64,000 bases of DNA, taken from Castellaniella sp. GTDB lineage: Bacteria > Pseudomonadota > Gammaproteobacteria > Burkholderiales > Burkholderiaceae_B. Position 1 is the first letter of the stretch; each line of letters starts with the position of its first letter. This document shows positions 54,990-63,176 of the stretch, one piece after another. The stretch is from NCBI RefSeq assembly GCF_004321985.1, contig NZ_SCQN01000053.1:1-64000 (forward strand). Reading direction: 5' to 3'. The position numbers and the translations under genes were made by a program. The notes beneath the pieces were generated by a model, which saw nothing but the letters and a program-made list of their open reading frames with translations, searched no databases and had not been told where the DNA came from.

Positions 54990-56657
54990 ATGCACCGATT
55001 GCTGACCCGCTACACCGTCTTTTATCTGGTGATTGCACTGTCCGTGCTGAGCGCCGCGCTCGCGCTGACGACGGGTCCCGGCTGGTGGGTTTCATTCGCT
55101 CTCTTTGGCACACTGACGCTCTTGGGGGTCAATGATCTGACCCAGACACAGCACGCCATCCGGCGCAACTACCCGGTCATCGGCAATCTGCGCTTTCTGT
55201 TCGAATTCGTGCGCCCCGAGATTCGCCAATATTTCTTCGAGGACGACACACTGGAGCAGCCGTTTTCGCGGGTGAACCGCTCCCTGGTCTACCAGCGCGC
55301 CAAGCGCCAGACGGACCTGCGTCCCTTCGGCACCCAGGGTGACGTCTACGGCAACGACTACGAGTGGATCAACCACGCCATGGCACCCGTACACATTCCG
55401 GACACGGATTTCCGGATCAAGGTGGGAGGCCCGGACTGTACACGGCCAGTGGATCTGTCCGTATTCAACATTTCTGCCATGAGCTTCGGCGCCCTGTCCG
55501 CCAACGCCGTGATGGCCCTGAACAAAGGCGCTGCCCTGGGGCGGTTCGCTCATGATACGGGCGAAGGCGGGGTCAGCGCCTATCACCTGAAGCATGGCGG
55601 CGACCTGATCTGGAACATAGGTTCGGGTTACTTCGGCTGCCGCAACGAAGACGGGAGTTTTTCAGAGGCCCGCTTTGCCGACATGGCCAGGCGGGACAGC
55701 ATCCGCATGATTGAAATCAAGCTGTCCCAGGGCGCCAAACCAGGACACGGCGGCGTTCTCCCCGGCCCCAAGGTCACCGCCGAGATTGCGGCGGCGCGTG
55801 GGGTACCGGCCGGCCAGGACTGCATCTCGCCATCCAGCCACAGTGCGTTCCGTACGCCCATTGAACTCATGCACTTCATCGTGCGCCTGCGCGAGCTGTC
55901 AGGCGGCAAACCAGTCGGCTTCAAACTGTGCATCGGCCACCCATGGGAATGGTTCGCGATGGCGAAAGCCATGCTGGCCACCGACATCACGCCGGACTTC
56001 ATCGTGGTCGATGGCGCCGAGGGCGGCACAGGCGCCGCACCCATCGAATTCGTGGATCATGTAGGCACACCGCTGCGTGAAGGCCTGCGCCTGGTTCACA
56101 ACACGCTGGTGGGAACAGGCCTGCGGGAAAGGATCCGGCTGGGTGCCTCAGGCAAGGTCATCAGCGCATTCGACATGGCGCGCATCATGGCGCTGGGCGC
56201 CGACTGGTGCAACAGTGCCCGCGCCTACATGTTCGCCATCGGCTGCATCCAGGCGCAGGTCTGCCATACCGGACGATGCCCCACCGGCGTCACCACCCAG
56301 GACCCGAAACGCCAGAAGGCGCTGGTCGTGGCGGACAAATCTGTGCGGGTAGCCAACTACCACGCCAATACGCTGAAGGCGCTGGGCGAGTTGCTGGGTG
56401 CGGCCGGTTTGCACCATCCCTGCGAACTGCGACCGCACCACATCGCACGACGCATCCCCAGCGGAGAGGTCCGCGTTCTGTCGGCGCTGTTTCCGGATCT
56501 GGAAAGGGGCGAACTGCTCGAGGGCCATTTTCGCAATACCATTTTTCGCACTGCCTGGCCCATGGCGCAGGCCGAGTCTTTCGAGCCGCTGTACAGCCTG
56601 AGCGCCGCTCTGTCAGGGCACTCGGACAGGGGCATCCCACAGACGGCGGCGCTCTGA
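54990..56657 (+). CDS. FMN-binding glutamate synthase-like protein
   Basis: 555 residues. Two N-terminal membrane helices (YTVFYLVIALSVLSAALALT and WWVSFALFGTLTLLGV) precede a glutamate-synthase alpha-like TIM barrel (from about residue 140): FNISAMSFGALSANAVMALN, KPGHGGVLPGPKVTAEIAAA, VVDGAEGGTGAAPIEF, and a Cys cluster CHTGRCPTGVTTQDP for an Fe-S centre. The glutaminase domain and GltD partner are absent, so a stand-alone membrane-bound oxidoreductase is likelier than true glutamate synthase. Confidence 0.88.
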   Translation: MHRLLTRYTVFYLVIALSVLSAALALTTGPGWWVSFALFGTLTLLGVNDLTQTQHAIRRNYPVIGNLRFLFEFVRPEIRQYFFEDDTLEQPFSRVNRSLVYQRAKRQTDLRPFGTQGDVYGNDYEWINHAMAPVHIPDTDFRIKVGGPDCTRPVDLSVFNISAMSFGALSANAVMALNKGAALGRFAHDTGEGGVSAYHLKHGGDLIWNIGSGYFGCRNEDGSFSEARFADMARRDSIRMIEIKLSQGAKPGHGGVLPGPKVTAEIAAARGVPAGQDCISPSSHSAFRTPIELMHFIVRLRELSGGKPVGFKLCIGHPWEWFAMAKAMLATDITPDFIVVDGAEGGTGAAPIEFVDHVGTPLREGLRLVHNTLVGTGLRERIRLGASGKVISAFDMARIMALGADWCNSARAYMFAIGCIQAQVCHTGRCPTGVTTQDPKRQKALVVADKSVRVANYHANTLKALGELLGAAGLHHPCELRPHHIARRIPSGEVRVLSALFPDLERGELLEGHFRNTIFRTAWPMAQAESFEPLYSLSAALSGHSDRGIPQTAAL

Positions 56658-56696
56658 ATCCAGCCAGACATCGCGCCGTAGGGGAAATCCATAGTA

Positions 56697-56725
56697 TTGT
56701 CAAAGCCACCGTATTTTCCTATACT
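56697..56725 (+). promoter_or_regulatory. Sigma-70-type promoter of the candidate sRNA
   Basis: TTGTCA (56697-56702) and TATACT (56720-56725) with a 17-bp spacer, close to consensus. The start point should be near 56732. No protein-coding start follows. Confidence 0.7.
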
Positions 56726-56731
56726 AAAGTT

Positions 56732-56847
56732 GCCATCTGACGGTGGCACTTCATCGCCACTAAGGCGATGATTAGACGCTGCGCCCATGCAGCGTTCACT
56801 GCCCTAATGGCAGTAGGGCCCCGCCAAAAGGCGGGGCCTTTAAATTT
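56732..56847 (+). ncRNA. Candidate small RNA with five tandem hairpins
   Basis: After the promoter come five stems: GCCATC/GGTGGC (56732-56747), CATCGCC/GGCGATG (56752-56770), ACGCTGC/GCAGCGT (56776-56795), ACTGCC/GGCAGT (56798-56814) and the terminator GGCCCCGCC/GGCGGGGCC (56817-56838) with TTTAAATTT behind. Loops 2 and 4 carry ACTAA and CTAAT; the linker ATTAG (56771-56775) is complementary to loop 4. No open reading frame of note. I do not recognise the family. It lies convergent to the diguanylate cyclase gene. Confidence 0.65.
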
Positions 56848-56880
56848 CCGGCTCGGGGGTTACGACAACGCGGGCCGCTG

Positions 56881-58467
56881 TCACTGCGCCCGTCCTTCGA
56901 CCTGCGCGCGCCCTGCGACCACCACCCGGTTGCGCCCCTCTTGCTTGGCGCAATACAGCGCTTGATCGGCCGCCTTGAGCACCGCCTCGGCGGTGCCCCC
57001 CGTCCGGATGGCCACTCCCACCGACACGGTAACCTGTTGCTGCGGCAAAATGGACGCATCCGCAATGCTCATCCGCAGACGCTCGGCAATGCTGGCCGCG
57101 TGCTCCAGTCCAACATCAGGCAGCAACGCCAGAAATTCCTCTCCACCCGTCCGAAACAAGGCGTCGCCCTGACGTGCCTGGGCCTGCATCCATTCGCCAA
57201 CGCTGCGGATGACCCTGTCCCCCACATCATGACCATAGGTGTCGTTGATACTCTTGAACAGATCGATATCCAGGCTGATCACCGCAAAGCCTCGGTTCAA
57301 TTCCTGCCAGGACCGAAGAATCGCATCCAGACCGCGCCGATTTCCCAGCCCGGTGAGCGGATCGGTATGGGCATCGGTGCGCAGCTTGCCCATCCGGGCG
57401 CTCACGGTCCCCAGGCTTGCAAGCAATGCATACTTGAGTTGCTGCGCTTCGTAGTACCAGCCATGTACCGATTCGAGCTGGCGCACCATGCCGTCTTCAT
57501 AGCCGCTGCGGACGATGCGGGCCAACTGCTCCAGCGGGCGCGATATCCAGCGCGAAGATGTCCAGAGCAGCACCAGCAGCAGTACGGCCGGCCCAAGTGT
57601 GAACCACAGCACGCGTTGCATCAGATCGTCGAGGCGGCGCAAGGCCACTTCCGTGGGCCGCTGCACGATGATGCCCCAATCCGCAGCCGCCACATACGCA
57701 TAGCCGTCGAGCATGTCGTTCCCTTGCTGGTCCACCACATGCTGCTGGCCGGAGCGACCTTGCAGTACTGCGTCGATCACAGGGTCATCGTTGGCCAGCG
57801 TCCCGATCCGGTCCGGCAACGGGTGATACAGGAGCCGCCTGGAAGAATCCACCACATAGACATAAGTGCCATCGTGGAAATACTGCTCACCGATCAGACG
57901 ATGCAGGCCGCCTTCGGTCTTGAGATACAAGGTCGCCGCCAGATACCCCAAGTACTGGTAGTTCTCGCCAAAGAGTGGTTGCGACAGGACGATCGCCAAC
58001 CGACCGAGCGCCGTAGTCAACGGTTTGCTGATCAGTGGAATCCGTAGGCGGCGAATCATCAGAGATTCCGCCGAATCGATTCGGCGCCCCAGCAGAGCCA
58101 AGTTCTCGGGTGCAACTGCAGTGACCAGGCCATCAACGCCCGCAACTGTCACCGAATTGAATCCCATGCCCTGTTCGCGCAAGCGATCGATCTCGGCACG
58201 CACGACGGCGGGATTCATCTTTCCACGCTGCAGGATATCGGCCGAATAAGCCAGGGTCTGCTGCGCCCGCCGGAGCAGGTCTGTGGTCGTCGTCGCCAGC
58301 TTGACGGCAAAAGCCTCATTAGACGCCAGGGTGCTGTCCATGAGCTGCTGGCGCTGGACTTGGTAGGCCCCCAGCAAGCCGGCCAGCAGCATGATGATCC
58401 CGCTGGTGATCGCCAGCAGCAGCATCAAGTGACGCAGATTGATCCTGGATCGCCGCTCAGTGCGCAT
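56881..58467 (-). CDS. Membrane-bound diguanylate cyclase with Cache sensor
   Basis: 528 residues from ATG 58467 (MRTERRSRINLRHLMLLLAI), with GAGGAAA upstream. A first membrane helix (about 14-34), a dCache-type periplasmic sensor of about 260 residues (YVVDSSRRLLYHPLPDRIGT), a second helix (VLWFTLGPAVLLLVLLWT) and a C-terminal GGDEF domain follow. The active site is RTGGEEF, and RQGD five residues before it is the inhibitory I-site. It should make c-di-GMP in response to an unknown ligand and be product-inhibited. Confidence 0.92.
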   Translation of the reverse strand: MRTERRSRINLRHLMLLLAITSGIIMLLAGLLGAYQVQRQQLMDSTLASNEAFAVKLATTTTDLLRRAQQTLAYSADILQRGKMNPAVVRAEIDRLREQGMGFNSVTVAGVDGLVTAVAPENLALLGRRIDSAESLMIRRLRIPLISKPLTTALGRLAIVLSQPLFGENYQYLGYLAATLYLKTEGGLHRLIGEQYFHDGTYVYVVDSSRRLLYHPLPDRIGTLANDDPVIDAVLQGRSGQQHVVDQQGNDMLDGYAYVAAADWGIIVQRPTEVALRRLDDLMQRVLWFTLGPAVLLLVLLWTSSRWISRPLEQLARIVRSGYEDGMVRQLESVHGWYYEAQQLKYALLASLGTVSARMGKLRTDAHTDPLTGLGNRRGLDAILRSWQELNRGFAVISLDIDLFKSINDTYGHDVGDRVIRSVGEWMQAQARQGDALFRTGGEEFLALLPDVGLEHAASIAERLRMSIADASILPQQQVTVSVGVAIRTGGTAEAVLKAADQALYCAKQEGRNRVVVAGRAQVEGRAQ

Positions 58468-58642
58468 CCGCAGAGTTTCCTCTTGTCGTGAATTCGAGCT
58501 ACAAAATATGGCCCATCCGCAGCCGCCAGCGCCCACACTATATATCTGCAATCAGCAGCAAATCTTTTCAGATTCTTACTACGGCCAGTACCCCTCAGGC
58601 AACTTGCACCGGCCAGTGATACTCGCTAAAATGCCACGTTTT

Positions 58643-58719
58643 GGCGCACTAGCTCAGTCGGTTAGAGCGACGGAATCATAATCCGCAGGTCCCCTGTTCG
58701 AATCAGGGGTGCGCCACCA
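58643..58719 (+). tRNA. tRNA-Met(CAU)
   Basis: A 77-nt cloverleaf runs from GGCGCACTAGCTCAGTCGG to GTGCGCCACCA. The anticodon arm CGGAATCATAATCCG gives CAU. The acceptor is fully paired, so it is an elongator-type Met tRNA (a lysidine-modified Ile tRNA is less likely). CCA is encoded. Confidence 0.92.
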
Positions 58720-58739
58720 GAATTCCCTGCCAAGCCCCT

Positions 58740-58763
58740 ATCGCCACCCCGCCCGGTGGCGAT
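58740..58763 (+). terminator. Intrinsic terminator after tRNA-Met
   Basis: ATCGCCACC (58740-58748) pairs with GGTGGCGAT (58755-58763), followed by TCTGCTTTT. The remaining 146 bp up to the MFS gene show no gene. Confidence 0.8.
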
Positions 58764-58909
58764 TCTGCTTTTGGGCATATGCTTCTGGTTTACTTCCGGT
58801 TCGGACAGCAGGATCATGGGCGCTCTTCCAAGCCGCCTTTGGTGCATCCTGACCGGCATATCCCGATCGGTGCGCACAAGCGGATCGACGCCAGGGCCTG
58901 CCTCTCCGA

Positions 58910-60112
58910 ATGAACGAACCTTCCTTCAGTCTCAGAAAAATCGCTGTTGCCGCCTTCGGACCGTCCTTGCTGTTCAGCATTGGCCAAGGAGCAATTCTGC
59001 CGGTCATCGCACTGAGCGCCCGCAACGATGGGGCTTCAGTCGCGCTCGCCGGACTGATCGTGGGACTGGTCGGAATCGGGTCGCTGGTCAGCAACATCCC
59101 GGCTGCCCTGCTGATCGCGCGCTATGGGGAAAGGCTGGCTATGGTTTGGGCGGCTGCGCTCAGCGTGCTGGCGCTGACCCTTTGCCTGATTCCCGGGCAG
59201 ATCGCGCTATTGGCCACTGGCATCTTCCTGGTCGGCATGGCCACCTCGGTGCTGCTGCTCGCGCGCCAGTCCTACCTGATCGAGCTGGTGCCGCTCTACA
59301 TGCGGGCCCGAGCCATGTCCACGCTCGGCGGCATGCGACGCATCGGCGTGTTTGTGGGCCCTTTTCTCGGCGCAGGCGCGATGCAGATCCTGGGACTGAG
59401 CGGCGCCTACTGGATCGCCATCGTCGCCATGTTCGCCGCCGGTGCGCTCGCCTACACCATCCCCGATCTGGAGAGCAGCGGCCACCGCCAGACCAGGCCC
59501 GACGGCTCCACCCGGATCCTGCACATCATGCACTCGTACCGGAAAACCTACTGCACGGTTGGATTGGGCATCCTGCTGGTGAGCGCCCTGCGTGCCTCGC
59601 GCCAGATCGTGATTCCGCTCTGGGCCGAGCATCTGGGCATCAGCCCAGCGACCACCTCGGTGATCTACGGAATCGTCGCCTCCATCGATATGCTGGCCTT
59701 CTATCCTTCCGGCAAGGCAATGGACCAGTATGGACGCCTGTGGGTGGCCGTTCCTTCCGTGCTGATCATGGGCGCATCCATTGTCCTGATCCCATCCACT
59801 GCGGGCTTCGTGAGTTTTCTGGTGGTATCCATGGTGATCGGGCTGGGCAACGGCATCGGGTCGGGTTTGGTCATGACGCTGGGAGCCGATGCCGCTCCCC
59901 GCGAAGGCCGGACCCAGTTCCTGGGTGTGTGGCGGCTGATTTCCGACATCGGAGCGAGCGGTGCGCCGGCCCTGCTGTCGGCCATCACGGCTGTGGCCAC
60001 GCTGGCACCCGCCATTGTGGCCACAGGAATGCTGGGGTTCGTCGCAGCCGCAGTGTTCTGGCACTGGCTGCCCCATGCCAACTCAGGACAACCGGACAGC
60101 AGCCGCTCGTAG
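58910..60112 (+). CDS. MFS transporter
   Basis: 400 residues with twelve hydrophobic helices in two halves. Loop 2-3 has the RYGERLAM variant of the MFS motif A, and loop 8-9 has KAMDQYGRLWVAV. The central cytoplasmic loop is short (SSGHRQTRPDGSTR). The type is a small drug/metabolite antiporter-like MFS; the substrate is unknown. No regulator lies adjacent. Confidence 0.88.
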   Translation: MNEPSFSLRKIAVAAFGPSLLFSIGQGAILPVIALSARNDGASVALAGLIVGLVGIGSLVSNIPAALLIARYGERLAMVWAAALSVLALTLCLIPGQIALLATGIFLVGMATSVLLLARQSYLIELVPLYMRARAMSTLGGMRRIGVFVGPFLGAGAMQILGLSGAYWIAIVAMFAAGALAYTIPDLESSGHRQTRPDGSTRILHIMHSYRKTYCTVGLGILLVSALRASRQIVIPLWAEHLGISPATTSVIYGIVASIDMLAFYPSGKAMDQYGRLWVAVPSVLIMGASIVLIPSTAGFVSFLVVSMVIGLGNGIGSGLVMTLGADAAPREGRTQFLGVWRLISDIGASGAPALLSAITAVATLAPAIVATGMLGFVAAAVFWHWLPHANSGQPDSSRS

Positions 60113-60293
60113 CGGCCACCGACGACCGACGCGCGTACCCGCGAGGGCTAAATTCAGCAGGCCGCGACACCGGCATCGCCTGCCACGCAAGCCGGCTCGG
60201 CGTATGCTAAACAGATCAAACATCGGTGCGCGTTCTGTCCGACATCACTTGCCGGCAACACAGCGACGCGCCCGGGAACGAACAGGAGCTTCC

Positions 60294-61394
60294 ATGGAAA
60301 GTCGTCACACGACTGCAGATTTCGAGCAGCGCGCCCAAGGTGCGCTGATGGGTGCATTCATTGGCGATGCGCTGGCGCTGGGACCCCACTGGTACTACGA
60401 CCTCGACGAACTGCACCGGAATTTCGGCACATGGATCACCGACTACGCCGATCCAAAACCGGACCACTACCACGCTGGCCTGCATGCCGGTCAATCTTCA
60501 CAGGCCGGCATCATCCTGGAAATGCTGGCGCGCTCATTGGCGGACAATGGCAGCTATGTCGAGGCCGATTTCTGCCAGCGGCTCGATGAGGACCTTTTCC
60601 CGAAACTGGACGGGACCCCCATGCAAGGTCCTGGCGGCTATACCAGCCAGTCGATCCGCGAAGCCTGGCGCCTGCGGGTCCAGGAGAAGCGCCCCTGGGG
60701 TGAGGTCTGCGGCCTGGCCGACACGACCGAGGCCGCCGAGCGTGTCCTGGTCCTGGCCATCCGCGATGCGTTGCGACCCGGCACGCTGGCCCGCAACGCA
60801 TCGGCCAACACGGCACTGACACAGTCCGACACGACGGTCATGGCCATGACCGTCGCCTATGCCAGCATCCTGGGCAGCCTGGTACGTGGCGAGCCGCTGG
60901 ACAGCCAAACCTCGGACCGGCTGATGGCGCTGGTCCGTGACGGCACCCTGCCCTTCCACAGCGTGACCTCCACCGGCGAAAGGCTGCCGCCTCCGGGGCC
61001 CGAAGCGCCGCGGCATGCTGGCCAGTTCCCGTCACCCGACGCCCTGTTGACGGTCTCGAACATCCAACGCGCCATTGCCGACCCGGATATCCGCATCGAA
61101 CCCGCCTGGAAGGCCGCCCTGGTCTACGGCATGCCATGCGCCGTGTATCACCAGTTTCCAGCGGCGTACTATCTGGCGGGCCGCTTTCAGAAAGACTTCG
61201 AATCGGCTGTGCTGCACGCCGTCAACGGCGGCGGGCAAAACCAGGCTCGCGCCATTCTGACAGGTGCGCTGAGCGGGGCCATCGGAGGTATTCAAGCCAT
61301 TCCGCAGCGCCTCCTGGACGGGCTGGAACGCAGCGATGAGCGCCAGGCGCTTGCGGCTACGATCGCCCGCCAGGCGGCAGCCGATCACCCCTGA
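60294..61394 (+). CDS. ADP-ribosylglycohydrolase-family protein
   Basis: 366 residues from ATG 60294 (MESRHTTADFEQRAQGALMG), with AGGAG 5 bp before. The N-terminal GALMGAFIGDALALGPHWYY is the ARH signature. The two C-terminal metal-binding loops are less canonical: AVNGGGQNQARAILTGALSG carries GGGQNQAR where DraG-type enzymes have G-D-D/N-D metal ligands, so catalytic activity is uncertain and it may be of the crystallin-J1-like group. No DraT-like ADP-ribosyltransferase is nearby. Confidence 0.85.
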   Translation: MESRHTTADFEQRAQGALMGAFIGDALALGPHWYYDLDELHRNFGTWITDYADPKPDHYHAGLHAGQSSQAGIILEMLARSLADNGSYVEADFCQRLDEDLFPKLDGTPMQGPGGYTSQSIREAWRLRVQEKRPWGEVCGLADTTEAAERVLVLAIRDALRPGTLARNASANTALTQSDTTVMAMTVAYASILGSLVRGEPLDSQTSDRLMALVRDGTLPFHSVTSTGERLPPPGPEAPRHAGQFPSPDALLTVSNIQRAIADPDIRIEPAWKAALVYGMPCAVYHQFPAAYYLAGRFQKDFESAVLHAVNGGGQNQARAILTGALSGAIGGIQAIPQRLLDGLERSDERQALAATIARQAAADHP

Positions 61395-61415
61395 ACGGGA
61401 GGCGCCGGTACGGCC

Positions 61416-62348
61416 TCAGTACTGGCGCGTGCGGTCCACTACCCCCGAGATCGCTTCTCTGCGGCCCAGTGCCCGGATCTTGTCCGCAATCTGATGCACC
61501 GTCTGTTCCACCAGACTGATCCCGGCGGCATGTGGGGTGAGCTGGATGCGTGGATGCGCCCAGAACGGGTGACTGACGGGTAGCGGCTCGTGCACGAACG
61601 CGTCAAGCGCCGCCCCGCGCAGGCGGCCCGATTCCAGCGCGGCCAGCAAATCCGACTCGATCAGGTGTCCGCCCCGCGCCATGTTGATCAGATAAGCATC
61701 GGGCCGAAGCTGCTCGAACGTGCGCTGGCACAGGATACCTTGGGTTTCAGGGGTGAGCGGAAGCACATTGATCAGCACCCGGGTCTGCGCGAGAAACGCG
61801 CCCAGCGATGGATCCCCACCATACGCCTGGGCGCCAGCCACTGCACGTCCGGTGCGCGACCACACGGCCACCGGGTAATTCAGCCCCACGAACAGGGACG
61901 CAACCCGGGCGCCGATATGGCCCGCCCCCATGACGCCCACCGGCCATTGTTCGCGCTGCGTGGCAGCGAGGCGATGCCAGCGGGATTGCTTTTGCTGCTC
62001 GGCATAGCGTCCAAACCCACGCGACTCCTTCAGCAGATAATACAGAGCATACTCGGCCATCTGATCGGCCATGCCGCCATCTTCCACACGCACGATGGTG
62101 AGGTCTTGCGGCAGGTCGGGCATCTGGAGCAAGGCATCCACGCCTGCTCCGAGATTGAACAGATACTTCAGGTGGGGTTCACGCTGAAACAGCTCCGCTG
62201 GGGGCTCCCAGACCACGGCTGCCTGAGCCGTTCCGGTGGCCGACCGGGGGTCCCAAAGGCGGATCGAATCCGACGGTAGGGCTTGCTGAAGTACCCGCAC
62301 CCACTCCTGCGGCTGGCTCTCATGGCGAGAAGCAAAGATAAGGTCCAT
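61416..62348 (-). CDS. ghrA: Glyoxylate/hydroxypyruvate reductase A-like
   Basis: 310 residues from ATG 62348 (MDLIFASRHESQPQEW). This D-2-hydroxyacid dehydrogenase has a GhrA-type short N-terminus, NAD(P) motif GVMGAGHIGARVASLF, the INVLPLTPETQGIL segment, catalytic Arg in NMARGGHLIESDLL, Glu in DAFVHEPLP and His in LTPHAAGIS. It reduces glyoxylate and hydroxypyruvate. The exact substrate is inferred from subfamily likeness. Confidence 0.88.
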   Translation of the reverse strand: MDLIFASRHESQPQEWVRVLQQALPSDSIRLWDPRSATGTAQAAVVWEPPAELFQREPHLKYLFNLGAGVDALLQMPDLPQDLTIVRVEDGGMADQMAEYALYYLLKESRGFGRYAEQQKQSRWHRLAATQREQWPVGVMGAGHIGARVASLFVGLNYPVAVWSRTGRAVAGAQAYGGDPSLGAFLAQTRVLINVLPLTPETQGILCQRTFEQLRPDAYLINMARGGHLIESDLLAALESGRLRGAALDAFVHEPLPVSHPFWAHPRIQLTPHAAGISLVEQTVHQIADKIRALGRREAISGVVDRTRQY

Positions 62349-62422
62349 TTCCGTCGCCCCATGCACAATCCGGGGGCCACTGTAGCACAGCCGCCGCGTC
62401 CGCCAGGATCACCCGGACTCGT

Positions 62423-63121
62423 CTAAAACAGCCTCACCTGAACATGCACCCAGCCAGCTGCCTGAATGGCCTCGATGGCTTCGAAAAGAGGAACGGCGAG
62501 GAAATACGGCAGCGCATCACGCGCAGTCTTCCAGAGCCCCCCGAGATCGACCATCACATGACGCGGCGACCGCCAGACGCTCGGGCGTGGCCAGAAACGC
62601 GGCACCCGGACGCAGTAGGCGTCGAAGCGAGCGCCGAATGCGGCCCGCAACATACGTTCTTCCTCGACAACGATCCAATGAAACACGGCAAACGCCGCCA
62701 GCGCCAGCACGAAGCCCACGACCAGGCTCCCGGTCTGCAGCCCGATCCCCATGACGGCCAGGATGGAAAACACATACAGAGGATTGCGGCTGACCGAGTA
62801 GGGGCCTTCGGCCACCAGGTCGGCGCCCTTGCGGCCACCCAGGTAAAGCATGCAGGAACAACGCCCCAGAATGGCGGTCAGGATCAGGCCCAGCCCCAGC
62901 CACTCTATCCCCTGGTGGACCCAACCCGATACCGGCCAGGCCGAACCCACCCAAGGCAGTACCGCCACGGCCAGCACGCCAAGCACCGTCAGCGCCCGCA
63001 GCCGCAGGACCTGGGCGTGGGCAAGGCGCGCCCAGACGGCCCCCATACCGGCATCCGAACTGGCCTGGGTCGTTTGCTCGGTATCCGAAGAGGATGATTC
63101 AGACATGTCATCTCCATTCAA
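62423..63121 (-). CDS. Isoprenylcysteine carboxyl methyltransferase-family membrane protein
   Basis: 232 residues. A hydrophilic Ser/Glu-rich N-terminus is followed by four to five membrane helices and the family core GPYSVSRNPLYVFSILAVMG, then VVEEERMLRAAFGARFDAYC. In bacteria such proteins methylate small molecules or lipids rather than prenylated proteins. The last 45 residues (VWRSPRHVMVDLGGLWKTA) form an extra tail. Function is not certain. Confidence 0.83.
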   Translation of the reverse strand: MNGDDMSESSSSDTEQTTQASSDAGMGAVWARLAHAQVLRLRALTVLGVLAVAVLPWVGSAWPVSGWVHQGIEWLGLGLILTAILGRCSCMLYLGGRKGADLVAEGPYSVSRNPLYVFSILAVMGIGLQTGSLVVGFVLALAAFAVFHWIVVEEERMLRAAFGARFDAYCVRVPRFWPRPSVWRSPRHVMVDLGGLWKTARDALPYFLAVPLFEAIEAIQAAGWVHVQVRLF

Positions 63122-63176
63122 AAACAGGTGAACATTAGAGCACCTAATCTCGAAATCCCTACGAATCGAGCTGAAT

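Noticed and set aside
54990-56657. True glutamate synthase large subunit
   Set aside because: Too short (555 against about 1500 residues), no glutaminase domain, two membrane helices at the N-terminus.
58756-60210. Plus-strand frame overlapping the MFS transporter
   Set aside because: Arg/Ala/Gly-rich, no hydrophobic helices; the MFS frame is clearly the coding one.
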